From: Cercis canadensis
Taxonomy: Eukaryota > Streptophyta > Magnoliopsida > Fabales > Fabaceae
DNA length: 64,000 bases
Assembly (NCBI GenBank): GCA_003255065.1
Contig: QAOA01003506.1
Coordinates: 1-64,000 of the forward strand
Reading direction: 5' to 3'
The position numbers and the translations under genes are program-made. Every line of letters begins with the position of its first letter. The first letter of the stretch is position 1. This document shows, one piece after another, positions 1-12,842 of the stretch. A model generated the notes under the pieces. It saw only the letters and a program-made list of their open reading frames with translations. It was not told the DNA's origin and did not search any database.

Positions 1-2850
1 TAGTATAGTACAAACTATCCCCAATTTTTAGTCCTTCTTAACAAAGAGGGATGCCAAACCAAGAACCCTTCAACTGTAAGTGGATATAATAGAACTAGGT
101 GCTTTATTTTGATTCTTGCAGTTGCTATAAAGAAAAATAAAACCATTAAGCTTGGAAGACCCTTCAATTGTAGGATAGGTACTAGTTAGAAGGGAAATAT
201 TCTTTTCTGTTGTAATGTTTACATGACAGCAATTCTTTTAAAGACTAGAGAAGTGAGTAATATTCTTTCCATATTAAGGTAATTTTATACTTTATCACAG
301 ATATAAAAGACATAATATGTGTTTGACAAAATCCACCTCTATTTCTATTTGTATGATTAAGATAGTATATTACACACCTCTTTTGTATTTCAAAGCTACA
401 CACATCCTTATTTTAAATTTCAGTACAACAACCACCATAGTTGCTATTAGACATGTTAAAGTCACTCACACACACACACACACATATGTAATTGCATCTT
501 AACTTTAGGAAGATGGTCCATGAATTCATGTTAGAAGTAGTCTCCACAAGCAAGGGGCTTGTGATGGCTTCACATTAATCCCATACACAAACATAACAAT
601 GATTTTAATCTCTAGTTTTGCTTAGCATGGTCCATGAGCTTAAGTGAGGTAATACAAGTAGGACTAGGAATATTAATAGGTTCCATATACAACAACTCCA
701 CCCCTGCATCCCCACTCTATCTCGTGTACTAATTGCCCAGTGTCTCCCAATTGCAATCATGCATTGCAGGTGGTGATGTTAGAATTGGTTTTATATAGAT
801 TTTTAGCTCTCTCATTTCAGCAGCTAACTTTTGGGGTATGGTTCTCAATGGTTTTACCAATTAAGTAATTTNTTTTAACAATCAATCAAGTTAAATTTGC
901 TAATGCTTAACTTCTTTCAATTTAGCATAGGTGATTGGTTATAATTGTTCATAATTAACACTTGAAAGTGCTTGGTTATGTTAACTTTGATTTTAGCCTT
1001 GGCTTGGCATCAGTGGACAAAACCAGATGCATACTTTGATTTTGCATATTTTGCAGATCCATGTGCTTCTTTTTGGATAAGTTAACTTACTACCAGCAAT
1101 GGCTGCAACATAAAAATTATGTCCTTTGATCCTTTTAGGCTATGCGTCAATATGTAAAAGTTGTGTGCTTGTAGAATGCTATAATTTTTGGTAGTATAAA
1201 GGGAACTAGCATGCCTGTCACTGAGTCAGGAAGCTTTAAAGAACATTATTTACAATGGCTTTAACTAATCTTAGAAGAGCATCACAAATTGAACAATTTG
1301 TAGGTAAATTCCAATTCAGGGAGAGTATGGTAAATTCGCTAGTGTACTAATCATGCACATGCCCTCAAAGAGTTTTTTATATGGCTAGTACAGGAGATAA
1401 AGCAAAAGGCACTGGAGCCTGAGAGATATCATTAGAATTTATTAATGAACATTATTCACAAACATAGAATAAAACCAATGTGCTTTCTTCTTTTGGTGGA
1501 AAGAAACAAAATTGCTTATTTTTTTAATTCAATAGTGAGTATCTAATTGTCTAGAGATGGGCAATTTTGTTAACTGTCTGTTTGTATTTTGTTGAATTGC
1601 CCAAAAATCTTAACTCATAAGATGGTCAGTTTATGTATGGGTTCGATTTTCTTTGCTTGGAGAATCCAACATTCCCTGAGTTTGGCCATTCAGTAAAGTG
1701 ACAAAGACCATTTGGTCTCTTTTGTGCTGTAAAATGTTGGGTGTGCTTTTTAGATTCCATAAACCACTATGAGCTAACGACCACACTTGGCCCCCTTTGG
1801 TCTTTCCCCACAGCAGACAGTCATTCCCCTAAAATTGTTCAAAAAGAGTAAAACTTTCAAAAGCAAAAGCTGCTATCCTCCATTCTCTGTCTCTCTCTCT
1901 AACACCCACCTATCTTTTTCTATAAATTATGTTAGTTTATTTATTATGCGTGTGGCTAATTTACGATCATGAGCAATTAGTATAGTACAAACTATCCCCA
2001 ATTTTTAGTCCTTCTTAACAAAGGGGGATGCCAAACCAAGAACCCTTCAACTGTAAGTGGATATAATTGAACTAGGTGCTTTATTTTGATTCTTGCAGTT
2101 GCTATAAAGAAAAATAAAACCATTAAGCTTGGAAGACCCTTCAATTGTAGGATAGGTACTAGTTAGAAGGGAAATATTCTTTTCTGTTGTAATGTTTACA
2201 TGACAGCAATTCTTTTAAAGACTAGAGAACTGAGTAATATTCTTTCCATATTAAGGTAATTTTATACTTTATCACAGATATAAAAGACATAATATGTGTT
2301 TGACAGAATCCACCTCTATTTCTATTTGTATGATTAAGATAGTATATTACACACCTTTTTTGTATTTCAAAGCTACACACATCCTTATTTTAAATTTCAG
2401 TACAACAACCACCATAGTTGCTATTAGACATGTTAAAGTCACTCACACACACACACACACACATATGTAATTGCATCTTAACTTTAGGAAGATGGTCCAT
2501 GAATTCATGTTAGAAGTAGTCTCCACAAGCAAGGGGCTTGTGATGGCTTGACATTAATCCCATACACAAACATAACAATGATTTCAATCTCTAGTTTTGC
2601 TTAGCATGGTCCATGAGCTTAAGTGAGGTAATACAAGTAGGACTAGGAATATTAATAGGTTCCATATACAACAACTCCACCCCTGCATCCCCACTCTATC
2701 TCGTGTACTAATTGCCCAGTGTCTCCCAATTGCAATCATGCAATGCAGGTGGTGATGTTAGAATTGGTTTTATATAGATTTTTAGCTCTCTCATTTCAGC
2801 AGCTAACTTTTGGGGTATGGTTCTTAATGGTTTTACCAATTAAGTAATTT
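1..2850. repeat. Near-identical duplication, 1-871 and 1978-2850
   Basis: Bases 1-871 reappear at 1978-2850 with about ten single-base differences and a small difference in a CA repeat. The first copy stops exactly at a single N (872), while the second copy runs on into new sequence. The piece between them (873-1977) is not repeated. No convincing gene lies in either copy; short reading frames there are unsupported. A roughly 1 percent difference fits two alleles of one locus laid end to end, or a recent true duplication. The placement of the N favours an assembly artefact. Confidence 0.85.
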
Positions 2851-3156
2851 GGGCATTTTAAATATTAAAGGCAACATAAACACCTTGGCTTGAATTTCAC
2901 CCACTGAAATTGAAATTTCTCAACATGCTATTGTCTCCACCAAATTTCCCTTAGAATCATATCAAGCTCTACACGCTATAATCAAGTCCAAGCAGTGCTT
3001 AGCTTGTCTCTTAACAATATTGCCAACATGTCTGTTGGTTTGTACCTATAGGTATCATAGAAATATATCAAATTTTAAACTCCTATATTCTATATTAAAT
3101 TTTATATATTTATATATGCAAATTGTAAGTTAGTTTTAAAGGTAGTAGCTGAAGGG

Positions 3157-5789
3157 AACTGGTGGGGTCTATAATAACTTGATTTTAGTTGATATGGCTA
3201 CAAAGCTGTTGGAAGCTGAACTGACATGTATTATAGTAGTTGGGAACGACACAATTGTCTATGGCTTCTAGAACTTTTATTTTTGATGTAAATAGTTATT
3301 TGCTCCTGAATTGTACATGCCTGATTTCCATATGCGGAGAATGAATATAGAGCAGCGTGCTGTACTAAAGTATCTGTCATGATTCCTTTCTCCTGGGCTG
3401 GTACATATAGCACTATTTTTGAATTTTGTCCATTTCTCGCCATTTTCTTCCTCTATTGGGTTTCGTAACTTCCAATTCCTTTGAGCTTCCTTATGTGCTA
3501 AATTGCTAACCATAAAATGTTAAAGAGGGTTTCTGCCCCTTGAAAGTGAATTAGGGCATAGTGGCAACTATAGAGCTTCAGTTAATTATTGGATACTGTT
3601 CCATCTTATTTGTTCTTTTTGGATTTTGACAATCAGTGAAGCCTTATTTAGGATAGTTTCAGGAATGCATAATATGAATCCCATTTTAGATTCTTACTGG
3701 TTCAACAAGAGTAATTTCATCAGTTCAGTTTAAATATTTCATTTGCAGTTTGTGGTTTTTGAATTAGTGTGGCAAGTTTTGAAGTTCCTTCTATATGTCA
3801 ACATGACCTTTTCTATCATCCTGTTAAGAGTTTGTTTTTGTTATTCACCGTTGATTAATTAGTGGTAGTTTCAGCTTTTTAACATGTGCTGCTGCTGACT
3901 GTAATATGCTTGGTGTTTCTGAGAGGAAATTGTTACGGGTGTGGTGTAAGAGAGTCAGAGAGAGTGGGATTCAGAAATCAAGGGCTGTGCATATGGTTCT
4001 TGCTCCCAACTTCGTGGGACTGAACATTTTAGGCTCTAACCTGGCTGATTTGCTTATTGCAGAAGGTACAGTCCTTCTGTGAGTCAATGTACTTAAGCGC
4101 CTATGCTATAGTTAACTAAATGGTAGGTTTCAAAATCAACCGTCTTTTCATACTCAATGTTGAAGGCCAAAACTTCATGTATAAGATGTTTGATGGTGAT
4201 GGTTGTTCTGAGATCATCAAGTGTTTGGACAAATCGGTTGTTGAAAATATAAGCACCACAGTGTCTGATAGAAAGCTGATTTGTCAAATTCAGGACCTGA
4301 AAATTTTAACTGTAGACTGGAATTTTACTTCATGCTAATTTATGCTAGTAATTTAGATGATAATTTTTGACTGTTTTCATCAGGAGGCAGCATTGCTTTG
4401 GGGTAGATTTTCTTGCTCATTGCTGGCAGTATCTGTGGTTGAGTGTGTTTTAAATGATTACTCTTGAGAACTCGTTAGCATTTGGAGGGGCACTTTGTTT
4501 TCTATATCATGTGAATTGTGTTCTTTTCGTGTCAGCTCATGTCACAAGCCTTCAATTATAAACATACAGTTATATGATATGCAATGATTTTCCATGTTAA
4601 GTTACATGCACTCTGAGGCTTACTTTAACATGTTATCTCTTGCTCTACCTCTATTAATAAAAGAGGAACATACGCCATTAAAACTCTAGGTTCATATCAT
4701 TGTGTTTGCCTCTTTTCTCATTTGCTGGTGGATGAAAATGGTACTTAAGAAAGCAATGGCATTTTGCAGATGCTGACAGGGCTTCATGAGTTTATATGCT
4801 CAAATGTTTGAAGATATCGAGAGTCCAGATGCTCATTGAATGCATGCAATCACTTTTACTTGAAAGCTGGTAGTGATGGTGTCTATTCTCTACCATTTAC
4901 TGCACTAGATGATAATGAAGCTTGTGGATAATGTTTCTTGTTGCTTCATTTGTCAATATAACAGGCTTCAGTTTTTTTGTTATATTACACAAATTTCTCA
5001 ATGTTTTTTCCCCTCCTTTTTTGCCATTTTCTCAGTATGCTGTTGAAGAGCTCCAACTGCTTGGATGGTTATGGCTAAAATAACTCTTCATTGAAACTAA
5101 ACCTTATAAATTACTTGATTATAAAGAAGGAAACAAAAAAAATAAAATAAAAATCCAATATTTCTGACTCCTGTTCCTTTAAATGTCACGAGTTAATGCT
5201 TTTTCTCTAATGATAAAACTCACCTCTTAAATCAGTGTTGTTTTATGAAAATCTGAGAACTTGGTTCTGTTTGACTAAAACCCAAATGAGTTAGAATTGG
5301 AGAAAAGGAAAAGAGAAAGTAAAAGAACTGAGCCATTACGTGCCCAAAGATTGAACTTGGAATCCTATTCCTGTAAAACGATGAAGATGGTGACTAGTTT
5401 CCTTTCCTCCTCTTTCTCTCCCTATTTGTAACTGGGAACAGAAAGTGTAGATTCGTTCTTCAGTTAACGTCATACTCCGGTACAACGTGACAGAGGTATA
5501 GGTTCTGTACTGTTATCAGTCATAGGTTCCTTTCTTTTATTCGGCCATGATGATTGGTTCCCTTTTGAGACTACAGCTTATTGGGCCTTGTTGCTGTTAA
5601 CTGGTGGGGTCTATAATAACTTGATTTTAGTTGATATGGCTACAAGGCTGTTGGAAGCTGAACTGACATGTATTATAGTAGTTGGGAACGACACAATTGT
5701 CTATGGTTTCTAGAACTTTTATTTTTGATGTAAATAGTTATTTGCTCCTTAATTGTACATGCCTGATTTCCATATGCGGAGAATGAATA
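3157..5789 (+). repeat. 191-bp direct repeat pair
   Basis: The two copies are 3157-3347 and 5599-5789. Both start at aactggtggggtct and end at ggagaatgaata. They differ at about three positions. The 2.25 kb between them is single copy. There is no N between them, so unlike the other duplications this one may be real. Confidence 0.85.
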
Positions 5790-5812
5790 ATTTTAATAAA
5801 ATCATTGTGTAC

Positions 5813-6003
5813 ATTTTCTTTTCTGTTGATAAAAAACTCATTAAAAAGTTGAGTTTCAGCGTTCTTTTTAACTTTTATTACATATGTATTATATACTACA
5901 AAATATAAATTTTCTTTTCTGTTGATAAAAAACTCATTAAAAAGTTGAGTTTCAACATTCTTTTTAACTTTTATTACATATGTATTATATACTACAAAAT
6001 ATA
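5813..6003 (+). repeat. Tandem repeat, two units of 96 bp
   Basis: Two adjacent units, 5813-5908 and 5909-6003, differ at only a few bases (for example cagcgtt against caacatt). They are AT rich and encode nothing recognisable. Confidence 0.85.
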
Positions 6004-6588
6004 TGTGTTTTTTTCTTTGGTGCTTGCAAAGACATTTACTTCTTTATAGTTTGATATCATGTAATTGTCTTCATTCAATGTGGTTTGCTGGGATTATTGA
6101 AAGCTAGGGAATTTTCTTTCTGGTGATGTATGTAATTTTAATTTTTGGCATGTTACTGAAAGGCTTAATGAAAGATTCATATGAAGCGTTTTGTCAAACT
6201 ATTAACTTAGAGTCTTAGACTTTATTTTCTCTAGCTTATTGTACTTGCAAGAAAACTTTGTTAGTAAATCTTCTCTCGGTGTTGTTATGCTTTGAAGTCA
6301 AATTATTAAATTAGTAGCATACACATTTGGCAGCATGTAGTTCTTTTCAGGACTCCCTTGCTCTAACCTTTGTTATATTAAAGATAAGGGCAGGGCTCAC
6401 TCTACTTGGTTATAAATTTGAATTATACTTGGCCTTGACACCATTTCTTAATTTTGGATGGCATGAACCCCTTGGATCATGATGGAGGCCATAGACATTC
6501 TCTCTGTTAAAAAAGCATGTTGTGCATGAACTATCAACGTAAAGGTGATGATCCTCGAATTTATGTCTAATGGTCTTCATTTTTAGCA

Positions 6589-6720
6589 GATGGAAAGGAT
6601 GCTTTTCCTCTTGTCATGGTTGGCAGCGTTCTTGAAGCAAATAGTAGATGGGATATAGGAAAAGAAGTTGTAAACTGCATCTCCAAACACTTTCCTGGTG
6701 TACTTCCCATTAGACCTAAG
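6589..6720 (+). pseudogene. N-acetylglucosamine kinase (NAGK), lone exon relic
   Basis: One open exon encodes about 44 residues, DGKDAFPLVMVGSVLEAN followed by RWDIGKEVV and FPGVLPIRPK. This closely resembles the penultimate part of plant NAGK proteins of the BadF/BadG ATPase fold, where the family has FPVVMVGGVL-AN--WDIGKEV and then PKVEPAVGAALLA. A good splice acceptor (ttttagcag) precedes it and a GT (aag/gtcagc) follows. In intact enzymes this region is part of the sugar kinase fold that phosphorylates GlcNAc. The second glycine of VMVGG is serine here. I could not find the expected next exon (EPAVGAALLA) in the following kilobases, nor earlier exons, so this is probably a relic. If other exons lie left of position 1 the gene could still be larger, but the missing end argues against function. 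Confidence 0.6.
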
Positions 6721-7023
6721 GTCAGCATAATTTACTTTCTATCTTATCATTCATTTTAATAGGAAAGGATTTGTAAAAATCTGAGAATAATTTCTCTCTT
6801 ACTGCTATTGACAACCATACTTTACAAAAGGGGATGATGATTTTGTTGAAACATAGAATTGACAAGCTGTTCAACTGCTAGTAGCAATATCATAACTCGT
6901 ACCATTACTTTTCTGAATTGAGTCACTTCTCTTTCTGGAGCTTTATTTTGTGGTTTTTTTTTTTTTTTTGGATTCTTGCATCAGCTATTGGCATCTCCTG
7001 TGAGTCTGTGACCTTCACATCCT

Positions 7024-7130
7024 GGGATTTTCTGTTTATATGTTCGAAGTTCTGGTTCTGGTTCTGGGATTTTCTGTTTGTGTTTATATGTTCGAAGTTC
7101 TGGTTCTGGTTCTGTTTATATGTTCACAGT
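7024..7130 (+). repeat. Minisatellite, about two units
   Basis: The phrase gggattttctgtttatatg plus ttcgaagttctggttctgg is repeated about twice, with an extra partial unit. It explains the biased 90-residue reading frame rich in F, W and S that runs over it, which I do not take as a gene. Confidence 0.7.
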
Positions 7131-8653
7131 TTTTTTTTATGTGTTAAAGGATATCAGTATTTTACATATTCTTATGTTAGAATGAATTAACCTGTTGACT
7201 GGTACTAATTTTGGACATGTTGAAACTTTCGGCCTTAAGACAACCCCATCTCATTGGTTTATTTTCATCCTAAAGTCACGAGCACTGAGCTTCTGCCTGT
7301 TAGCCTAATACTACTTTCTGATGGTTGTGGCTTTCTACCTAGAAAGTTTTTGGGTTCTTTTTTTTTCTGTATTCTTTTGTTTTTACCCATTCCCTCGAGT
7401 TAAAGGCTGAATAGATTGGGTTATTTGATCAAATCTTGTGAGAGGAAGGGTGGTCAATTGATCTTGGTTGTATCTTTGTGGTTGTAGCTTGGTTGCCGCA
7501 TGTATAGCTGATTTGATTTATTATTTAGTAGTAAAGTCATATAAAATCATTAGGATTTCACAGATTTTGTACTTCCATGCCAAAATGTTCAATCTTACCA
7601 GATACACAGTTCATTTGTTTCTTTGCTTTCAAATATCAGTTTCTTTTTTGTAATTCATATCCGTTCCTTGAGTGTTATTGTTCTCAACTTTCATTTTATT
7701 TTGAGACAATTCAAATTTATAGCTACTTCATTATACACGATGAGATGATCTAATAGAATTAGTGGAGTTTGGCATATTACAAAATCAGAACCAAGTGTGG
7801 CAAGTTGCTAACTACTAGATGATTTTTGATATATGGTTGCAATATGTGGAAAAGCAGAGAGAGAAAGAGAGAATAAGGCACTTCGTTTATAAAGATTGTG
7901 TATATATTATTTGAGTTATGATACCTTTGCAACTTTTTTCTAAGCCTATTTTACATTTGTACACTTAGCATCAGCTGAAGTTAAGTGGACTCACATCACC
8001 AACTTTCAAAAAGGGTAGAGATGATCATTTTTGAAGTTACTATTCAATGACTGGCTCGTTATTCTAGGGAATCTGTATACTTCTCTCCATTGTAATTGAC
8101 TTATATATTTATGCTTGCTAATGTTGCAATGTTGAATACATGTTGGATCATGAAAGTTTTATGTCAGTAATGAAAATTTTATGTCAGTTCATATTCTTCA
8201 CGAGGTTTTTAGCTGGGTTATCGTGAAATAGTGCATCAAAATGTTTTTTTTTTGGGGGGTAAAAGTCACAGTTGTATTATTTAAAGTAGAACATGAACAA
8301 CATCTCAATGGGTCACTAGCAAACTAGGTTCAAAATCAGTTTTATTGATTTTTTTTGAAGAAACAGCTTTGTGCTTTATGCTTCTACTGGGTCTAGCGGT
8401 TCTGGTGCAACTTTAGGTGAAAAAGTTGTCTGGTCTTGTAGCCTGAGTTTGCATTACCATTCCTCTGATTAACTGTTAGACATATTCATTTGTTATGGTT
8501 AAGATATATTCTTGGCTCTCGTTGATGGTTTTTCTCATCTGTTACTTCCTTTTAGACTCAATTGACCTTGAAAATGACCCAGATCATTCTGGTTGACTCC
8601 ATTTCTGTTGCTCCTCTGTGTTGTTATTTGGAATCCTGGACTAAATTTTTGAA

Positions 8654-8718
8654 GGACTAATGCTAGTTGTACAACTTTCATAAACTGTTCATAAAAGTTG
8701 TACAACTAGTATTTGTCC
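8654..8718. repeat. Short hairpin, MITE-like
   Basis: The left arm 8654-8678 (core gctagttgtacaacttt) and the right arm 8694-8718 (core aaagttgtacaactag) are near-perfect inverted copies around a 15-base loop. This could be a very short MITE or the remnant of one. No target duplication could be fixed. Confidence 0.6.
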
Positions 8719-11000
8719 CTTGTTTTTACTTTTAAGCCTGTATTTTGAGGGTCTTGACAAACAAGTAATGGCAAGTGTCTTGAGTTTGAATTTGACAACT
8801 TTTGAAACCCTTTGGATTCAAGTCTGACCCACTTCCAACTAATACATGGAATCCCTTAATTAAATGATTCTCTAAACTCTACTTCACTTTTTCCCCTTGT
8901 TTCCCTTTCTCTTTTGGTTTCTTTGCAGAAAAAATTGGCAAATACCATTTTGTTACAAATGAGACAGCCCTGAAACCAGATAGGCTTTTATAATTTTTTT
9001 TGTCAATCCTTTTCTTTTTATCTAAAAATCCACAAACACTCAAATGTTCTATATATTTTGATTAAACGTGCACCCACTAATTGAATTATTTATGGACATT
9101 CACATGGGTGGGGGACACACTACCAAAAAGCATATATTCTATAGTCATGGACAATGAATAATAAATAATTTAAAGTCTAAGTGACTAGGCTTTATAGAAA
9201 AAGAGTTATGGAGTTCAAAGGAAATGATTGAAGTGAGTGTCCTTTATTCATGTACCAAAATGAGGAATAAAGAAATGAAATGAAGGCATGTGATCTGCAT
9301 GGCCAGTTTTGACCTAAAACAATGACACCAAAAAGGTTGATGGCACAACAAAAGAAAAGAAAAAAGAGACAAAAAACTTCCCATTGTTTTAAACATTGTC
9401 TTCATCATAGACATATAGAATAATGCGAAAGACTTCTGCTTTTTCCCAATCCCCTTTTTTCTCTACACACACTAACAAAGATTTTGATTAGCCTAATCTG
9501 GGATTTTCTGTCAATTATATCACTTTTAAGTAATGATTAATCCCAAGTGCAATTGGCTCATGAATTGGCACATTTGCATGGAAAATCGCTATCGGATCTT
9601 GGGATGAAAAGGAACATACCTACAAGATAGGGTTGCTTCCCATGTGCACCTTCCTCCCTCCTTTAAGAGAGAGAGACGGGGAGAAGAAGAGGAAGAAAAA
9701 TAGCCTAATATGAAATTTTCTAGCATGTGATTGTGATGGTTCCAATGGCATCTAATGCATGTTAGAGATATGCAGAGTAAGGAAAATAATGAATATACAA
9801 ACTTTTTTTTGTTATTGTTATAATTCCAAGAATGAGGATAAGAGCTTCTAAAGTGGAACATTGGCTACTCGAGTTTAAATCTGGTGAGTTAAGCTAAGGT
9901 TCATTATTATAATTTACATTTCAAAATTTACATTTTCATAAATTTATTAGGCCAACAATCAACGATATATGTTTTAGTAAGATTTGAATTACCAAATTAC
10001 ATATAGTCAAGTAGTATTAAAGTCATTCTCAGAACTTATGAAATTTCAGAGTCGTAATCAAAGTTAAAAAAAAAAAAAAAAGATTTGATTTAGACAAAGA
10101 GACTGATGTAAGACTGCCTAAACTCTATATTAATTGGCAGAACTTCATCGGGCAGGGGTGGTTACCACCCCCAAAAAAAAATTGTAATTTACTTTAAAAA
10201 TTCTTCTTATCCCCAAAATTTTTTTAAAAAATTTAATATGACTCCTCAAATTTTTTTTATATTCCTTTGGCCCCTCAACATTTTACTTCAAGCTTTGTCA
10301 CTGATGATATATATTATTACTCAAGATATGCATAGACATAACATGAGGCTATGAGTCTATGATCATGACCACATCAAAAAAAGTAGACAGATAACTATCA
10401 ACGAATACAATTCAACAAAGGAAGGAGTGGTTTTAGAAAGGAATTAAACTAGGCAATATGAACATATATTGTGATGACATATACATCACTTTCTGTCAAC
10501 TTGATTCTTTGGAAATTGATTGAAAATTACAGATAACAAAAAATGTAATATGGGATATATTGTACCTTCAAATGATTGGTGAATGTTGGATTCAATATAT
10601 ACACAATAAATAATGGAATAAAAACGACAACATTTCCTTATTTTCTGGTGTAAAATAACTCAACTTTACTATGGTCTTGTTTATGATTGTACGGAGAATT
10701 GTATTTTATGTTGATACATTTTACTGGCCAAACGCATTTAGTGGGCAATGAATATAAAAACAAAGAAAGCACACAATGTTCAAATGAAGGGTATTTGAAC
10801 AAGTTATAAATTAAACACACTTTGCCAGTGAAAAGCACTAATTGTGCAAAGGTAAGGCCAAAAGTGACAGAATCTGAGATAAATAAGTAAAATGGTCCTC
10901 TTTAATAGATTTTTATGAAGCTCAAGCAAAACCAGGGGCCGCCTGTAGTGTTGCTATGGACTTATGGAGGGCCATGGCCCCTCCACAAGGTTTTAAATTT

Positions 11001-11401
11001 GGTGAGGGTTATCTACACCCCCTCAGTTGGGTGGAACTTAGTGGAATTTACAGTGTAATTTTGGTATCATTGCGAAGATTTAGAAAAATTGAGTCAACTT
11101 GTAGCATGTGCCAAAACACACAATTCTTTATAAAATGTAATAACGGTATAATATAAGAAAATGCGTCAAAAAGTTAAACTTAAAAAAGTTAATTTGTTTT
11201 TTGGCATGTTTTCTTATATTACGTCGTTCTTACATTTTATAAGGAACTGTGTGTTCTGGCACATACTAAGTGACTCAATTTTTCAAAATCTTCGCAATAA
11301 CACAAAAATTACTGAGTGAGTCTCACCCAAACCCACCCAACTAAAGCAGGGTGTAGTGCTACACTCCGTCTAATTAAGGGGGGTGTAGCATAGTATTCAC
11401 C
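11001..11401. mobile_element. Foldback MITE, Mutator-like, about 400 bp
   Basis: The two halves are long imperfect inverted copies. The left half runs ggtgagggttatctacaccc onward to ctttataaaatgtaa. The right half, read in reverse complement, runs ggtgaatactatgctacacc onward through the same order of blocks, including a shared ttgagtcactt-like segment and a shared cttcgcaat-like segment. The element is flanked by 9-base sequences tttaaattt (10992-11000) and tttaaaatt (11402-11410) that match at 8 of 9 positions. A 9-bp duplication with long inverted repeats is typical of Mutator-type MITEs. It carries no transposase. It sits just after an older element end at 10973 (ccatggcccctcc). Confidence 0.65.
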
Positions 11402-11906
11402 TTTAAAATTTTGCATTGGAAATTTTTTTAATTTTATTTTATTATTAAATAGATATATCTAAGTTTTTTAGAAAATGATTCCAACATAACACCTCAACAT
11501 TTTAAAAAAATTCTTAAACCGGTTGTGTGTCCTTAAATTAACTTCTCCAGAAAAAATTAAGGTTATATGTTAATGTCTTGTTTTCAAAATTAGAACGCAT
11601 CCTCGCACACATATGGTTTTATTGTTTTGATAGCACACCAAGATTTTAGAAATCCAATTATAAATATCCTATATATTCGTACAATGAATTTAAACATATG
11701 ATGATTTCAAATATCTTAAATTTTTATTTTTATTTTTTTTGTCATTAGACATATAAACTTCTTAGCTAGAAATATGGGGGGTAATGAGAGATTTAAACTT
11801 GAGAACTCAGCCCTTTTAAGAGATCCATGAACCACTTTTTTTTTGTGTGTGTGCTTGCGTAAGTATCTTAAGTTTTCTCGTGCATCTTATTTTCCCATGT
11901 CTAAAT

Positions 11907-12068
11907 TGAATTCTAGGTGTGCACTCTTAGCTGTGGTCAAGGATTCAAGGTCTAGTAAAAATTGTTGCGAGAAAAAAAATTGTAATTGTCTGAACTCTTG
12001 AACGAGATTAATCTCATGCTCAATTGAGTAAAGTGAGGATACTCGTGGTATTAACCAAAAAAAAAAAT
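11907..12068 (+). mobile_element. SINE, 5-prime truncated, same family as 29380-29569
   Basis: The body contains gtggtcaaggattcaaggtc, then aacgagattaatctcatgct and gtggtattaacc followed by an A tail. All of these match in order the SINE at 29380-29569. Flanking repeats tttcccatgtctaaat (11891-11906) and attcccatgtttaaat (12069-12084) agree at 14 of 16 bases and look like a target-site duplication. The 5-prime A-box region is missing. Confidence 0.6.
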
Positions 12069-12740
12069 ATTCCCATGTTTAAATATGATATCAGCTTAAT
12101 AAATGTTCACGGTGCAACAAAAATTTAAAATGTAAGCATCTTATGCAGAGATCAAGGCACCCATGTATGTTATATTAAAACATGAGAAATTAACCAAGCA
12201 CCTGCTTAACAAAAGTAATATTGAAAAATATTAAAGAAAATGAAGTTAGTAATATATATCAATTAATCACAAGTTATAAGCTTCCTGAGCTGGTATGCCC
12301 TACGTACATCCAAAATATATATTCTAACAACTAACACTTTGTTTGAAAGTGTAAGTTAAACTACCTCATTTAGAATACAAGAAATATGGAAATAACGAAA
12401 ATATTCAACTTTGCTTACACGAAAATCAATCTCTCCAACATCTCAAAAAGAAGAGAAGAAAATCAATGTCTGTGAACTGTGAAGAGAAAGTAAAACATAA
12501 ACTTGTTATATTTTAAATTAATACAGCTGTGCATGCTGAATGTGTAATTTTATAAAATAAAATAAAAAAATTCATTTTATTTTCCTCATTTATATGACAA
12601 CCAAACAAGAGAAAAAAAAAATTACTTCGTAGATACTTCTTCATATTTAGTTTTCTCATTTTCTTTCTCTCCTTTTATTGTTCTAAAAAAATGTTAAAAG
12701 GAAACTTCAAGTAAAGTGCAGGAAAACTTGGCAATAACTT

Positions 12741-12842
12741 CATCTTTTTTTTTGTACTTTTGGTTATAATTCTGGGTTTAAACACAAAATTCACAAACCC
12801 TAAAAATAATCTTAGTACCACTCAGCTACAAATCTTTTAGTC
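12741..12842 (-). mobile_element. Small tRNA-derived SINE
   Basis: Read on the minus strand it has a very good Pol III A box (tagctgagtggtac), a B-box-like segment (gtgtttaaacc, degenerate) and a terminal A tail seen as a T run at 12745-12753 on the plus strand. Flanks gcaataactt (12731-12740) and gcaatagctt (12843-12852) match at 9 of 10 bases. Related pieces occur at about 14305-14400 and 18645-18740, and the same copy is repeated across the N at 13150. Confidence 0.6.

Larger units (their letters stand above)
2851..6588. other. Non-coding stretch with duplicated blocks
   Basis: No gene is supported here. A 191-base block at 3157-3347 recurs at 5599-5789 with about three differences in the same orientation. 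A 96-base unit at 5813-5908 is repeated in tandem up to about 6003. Because the one recognisable exon downstream (6589-6720) belongs to an N-acetylglucosamine kinase, this stretch could contain old introns of that gene, but I could not find any further exon of it. Confidence 0.5.
6721..10990. other. Intergenic, no gene seen
   Basis: AT-rich DNA with no supported coding exon. It contains a small two-copy minisatellite at 7024-7130, a 65-base hairpin at 8654-8718, and GC-richer element-end-like pieces near 10150-10180 (caggggtggttaccaccccc) and 10930-10990 (ggagggccatggcccctcc) of the kind found at ends of non-autonomous DNA transposons. None of these could be assigned a full element. Confidence 0.5.

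Noticed and set aside
6918-7190. 90-codon frame rich in F, W and S
   Set aside because: It is explained by a T run and a short tandem repeat (7024-7130).
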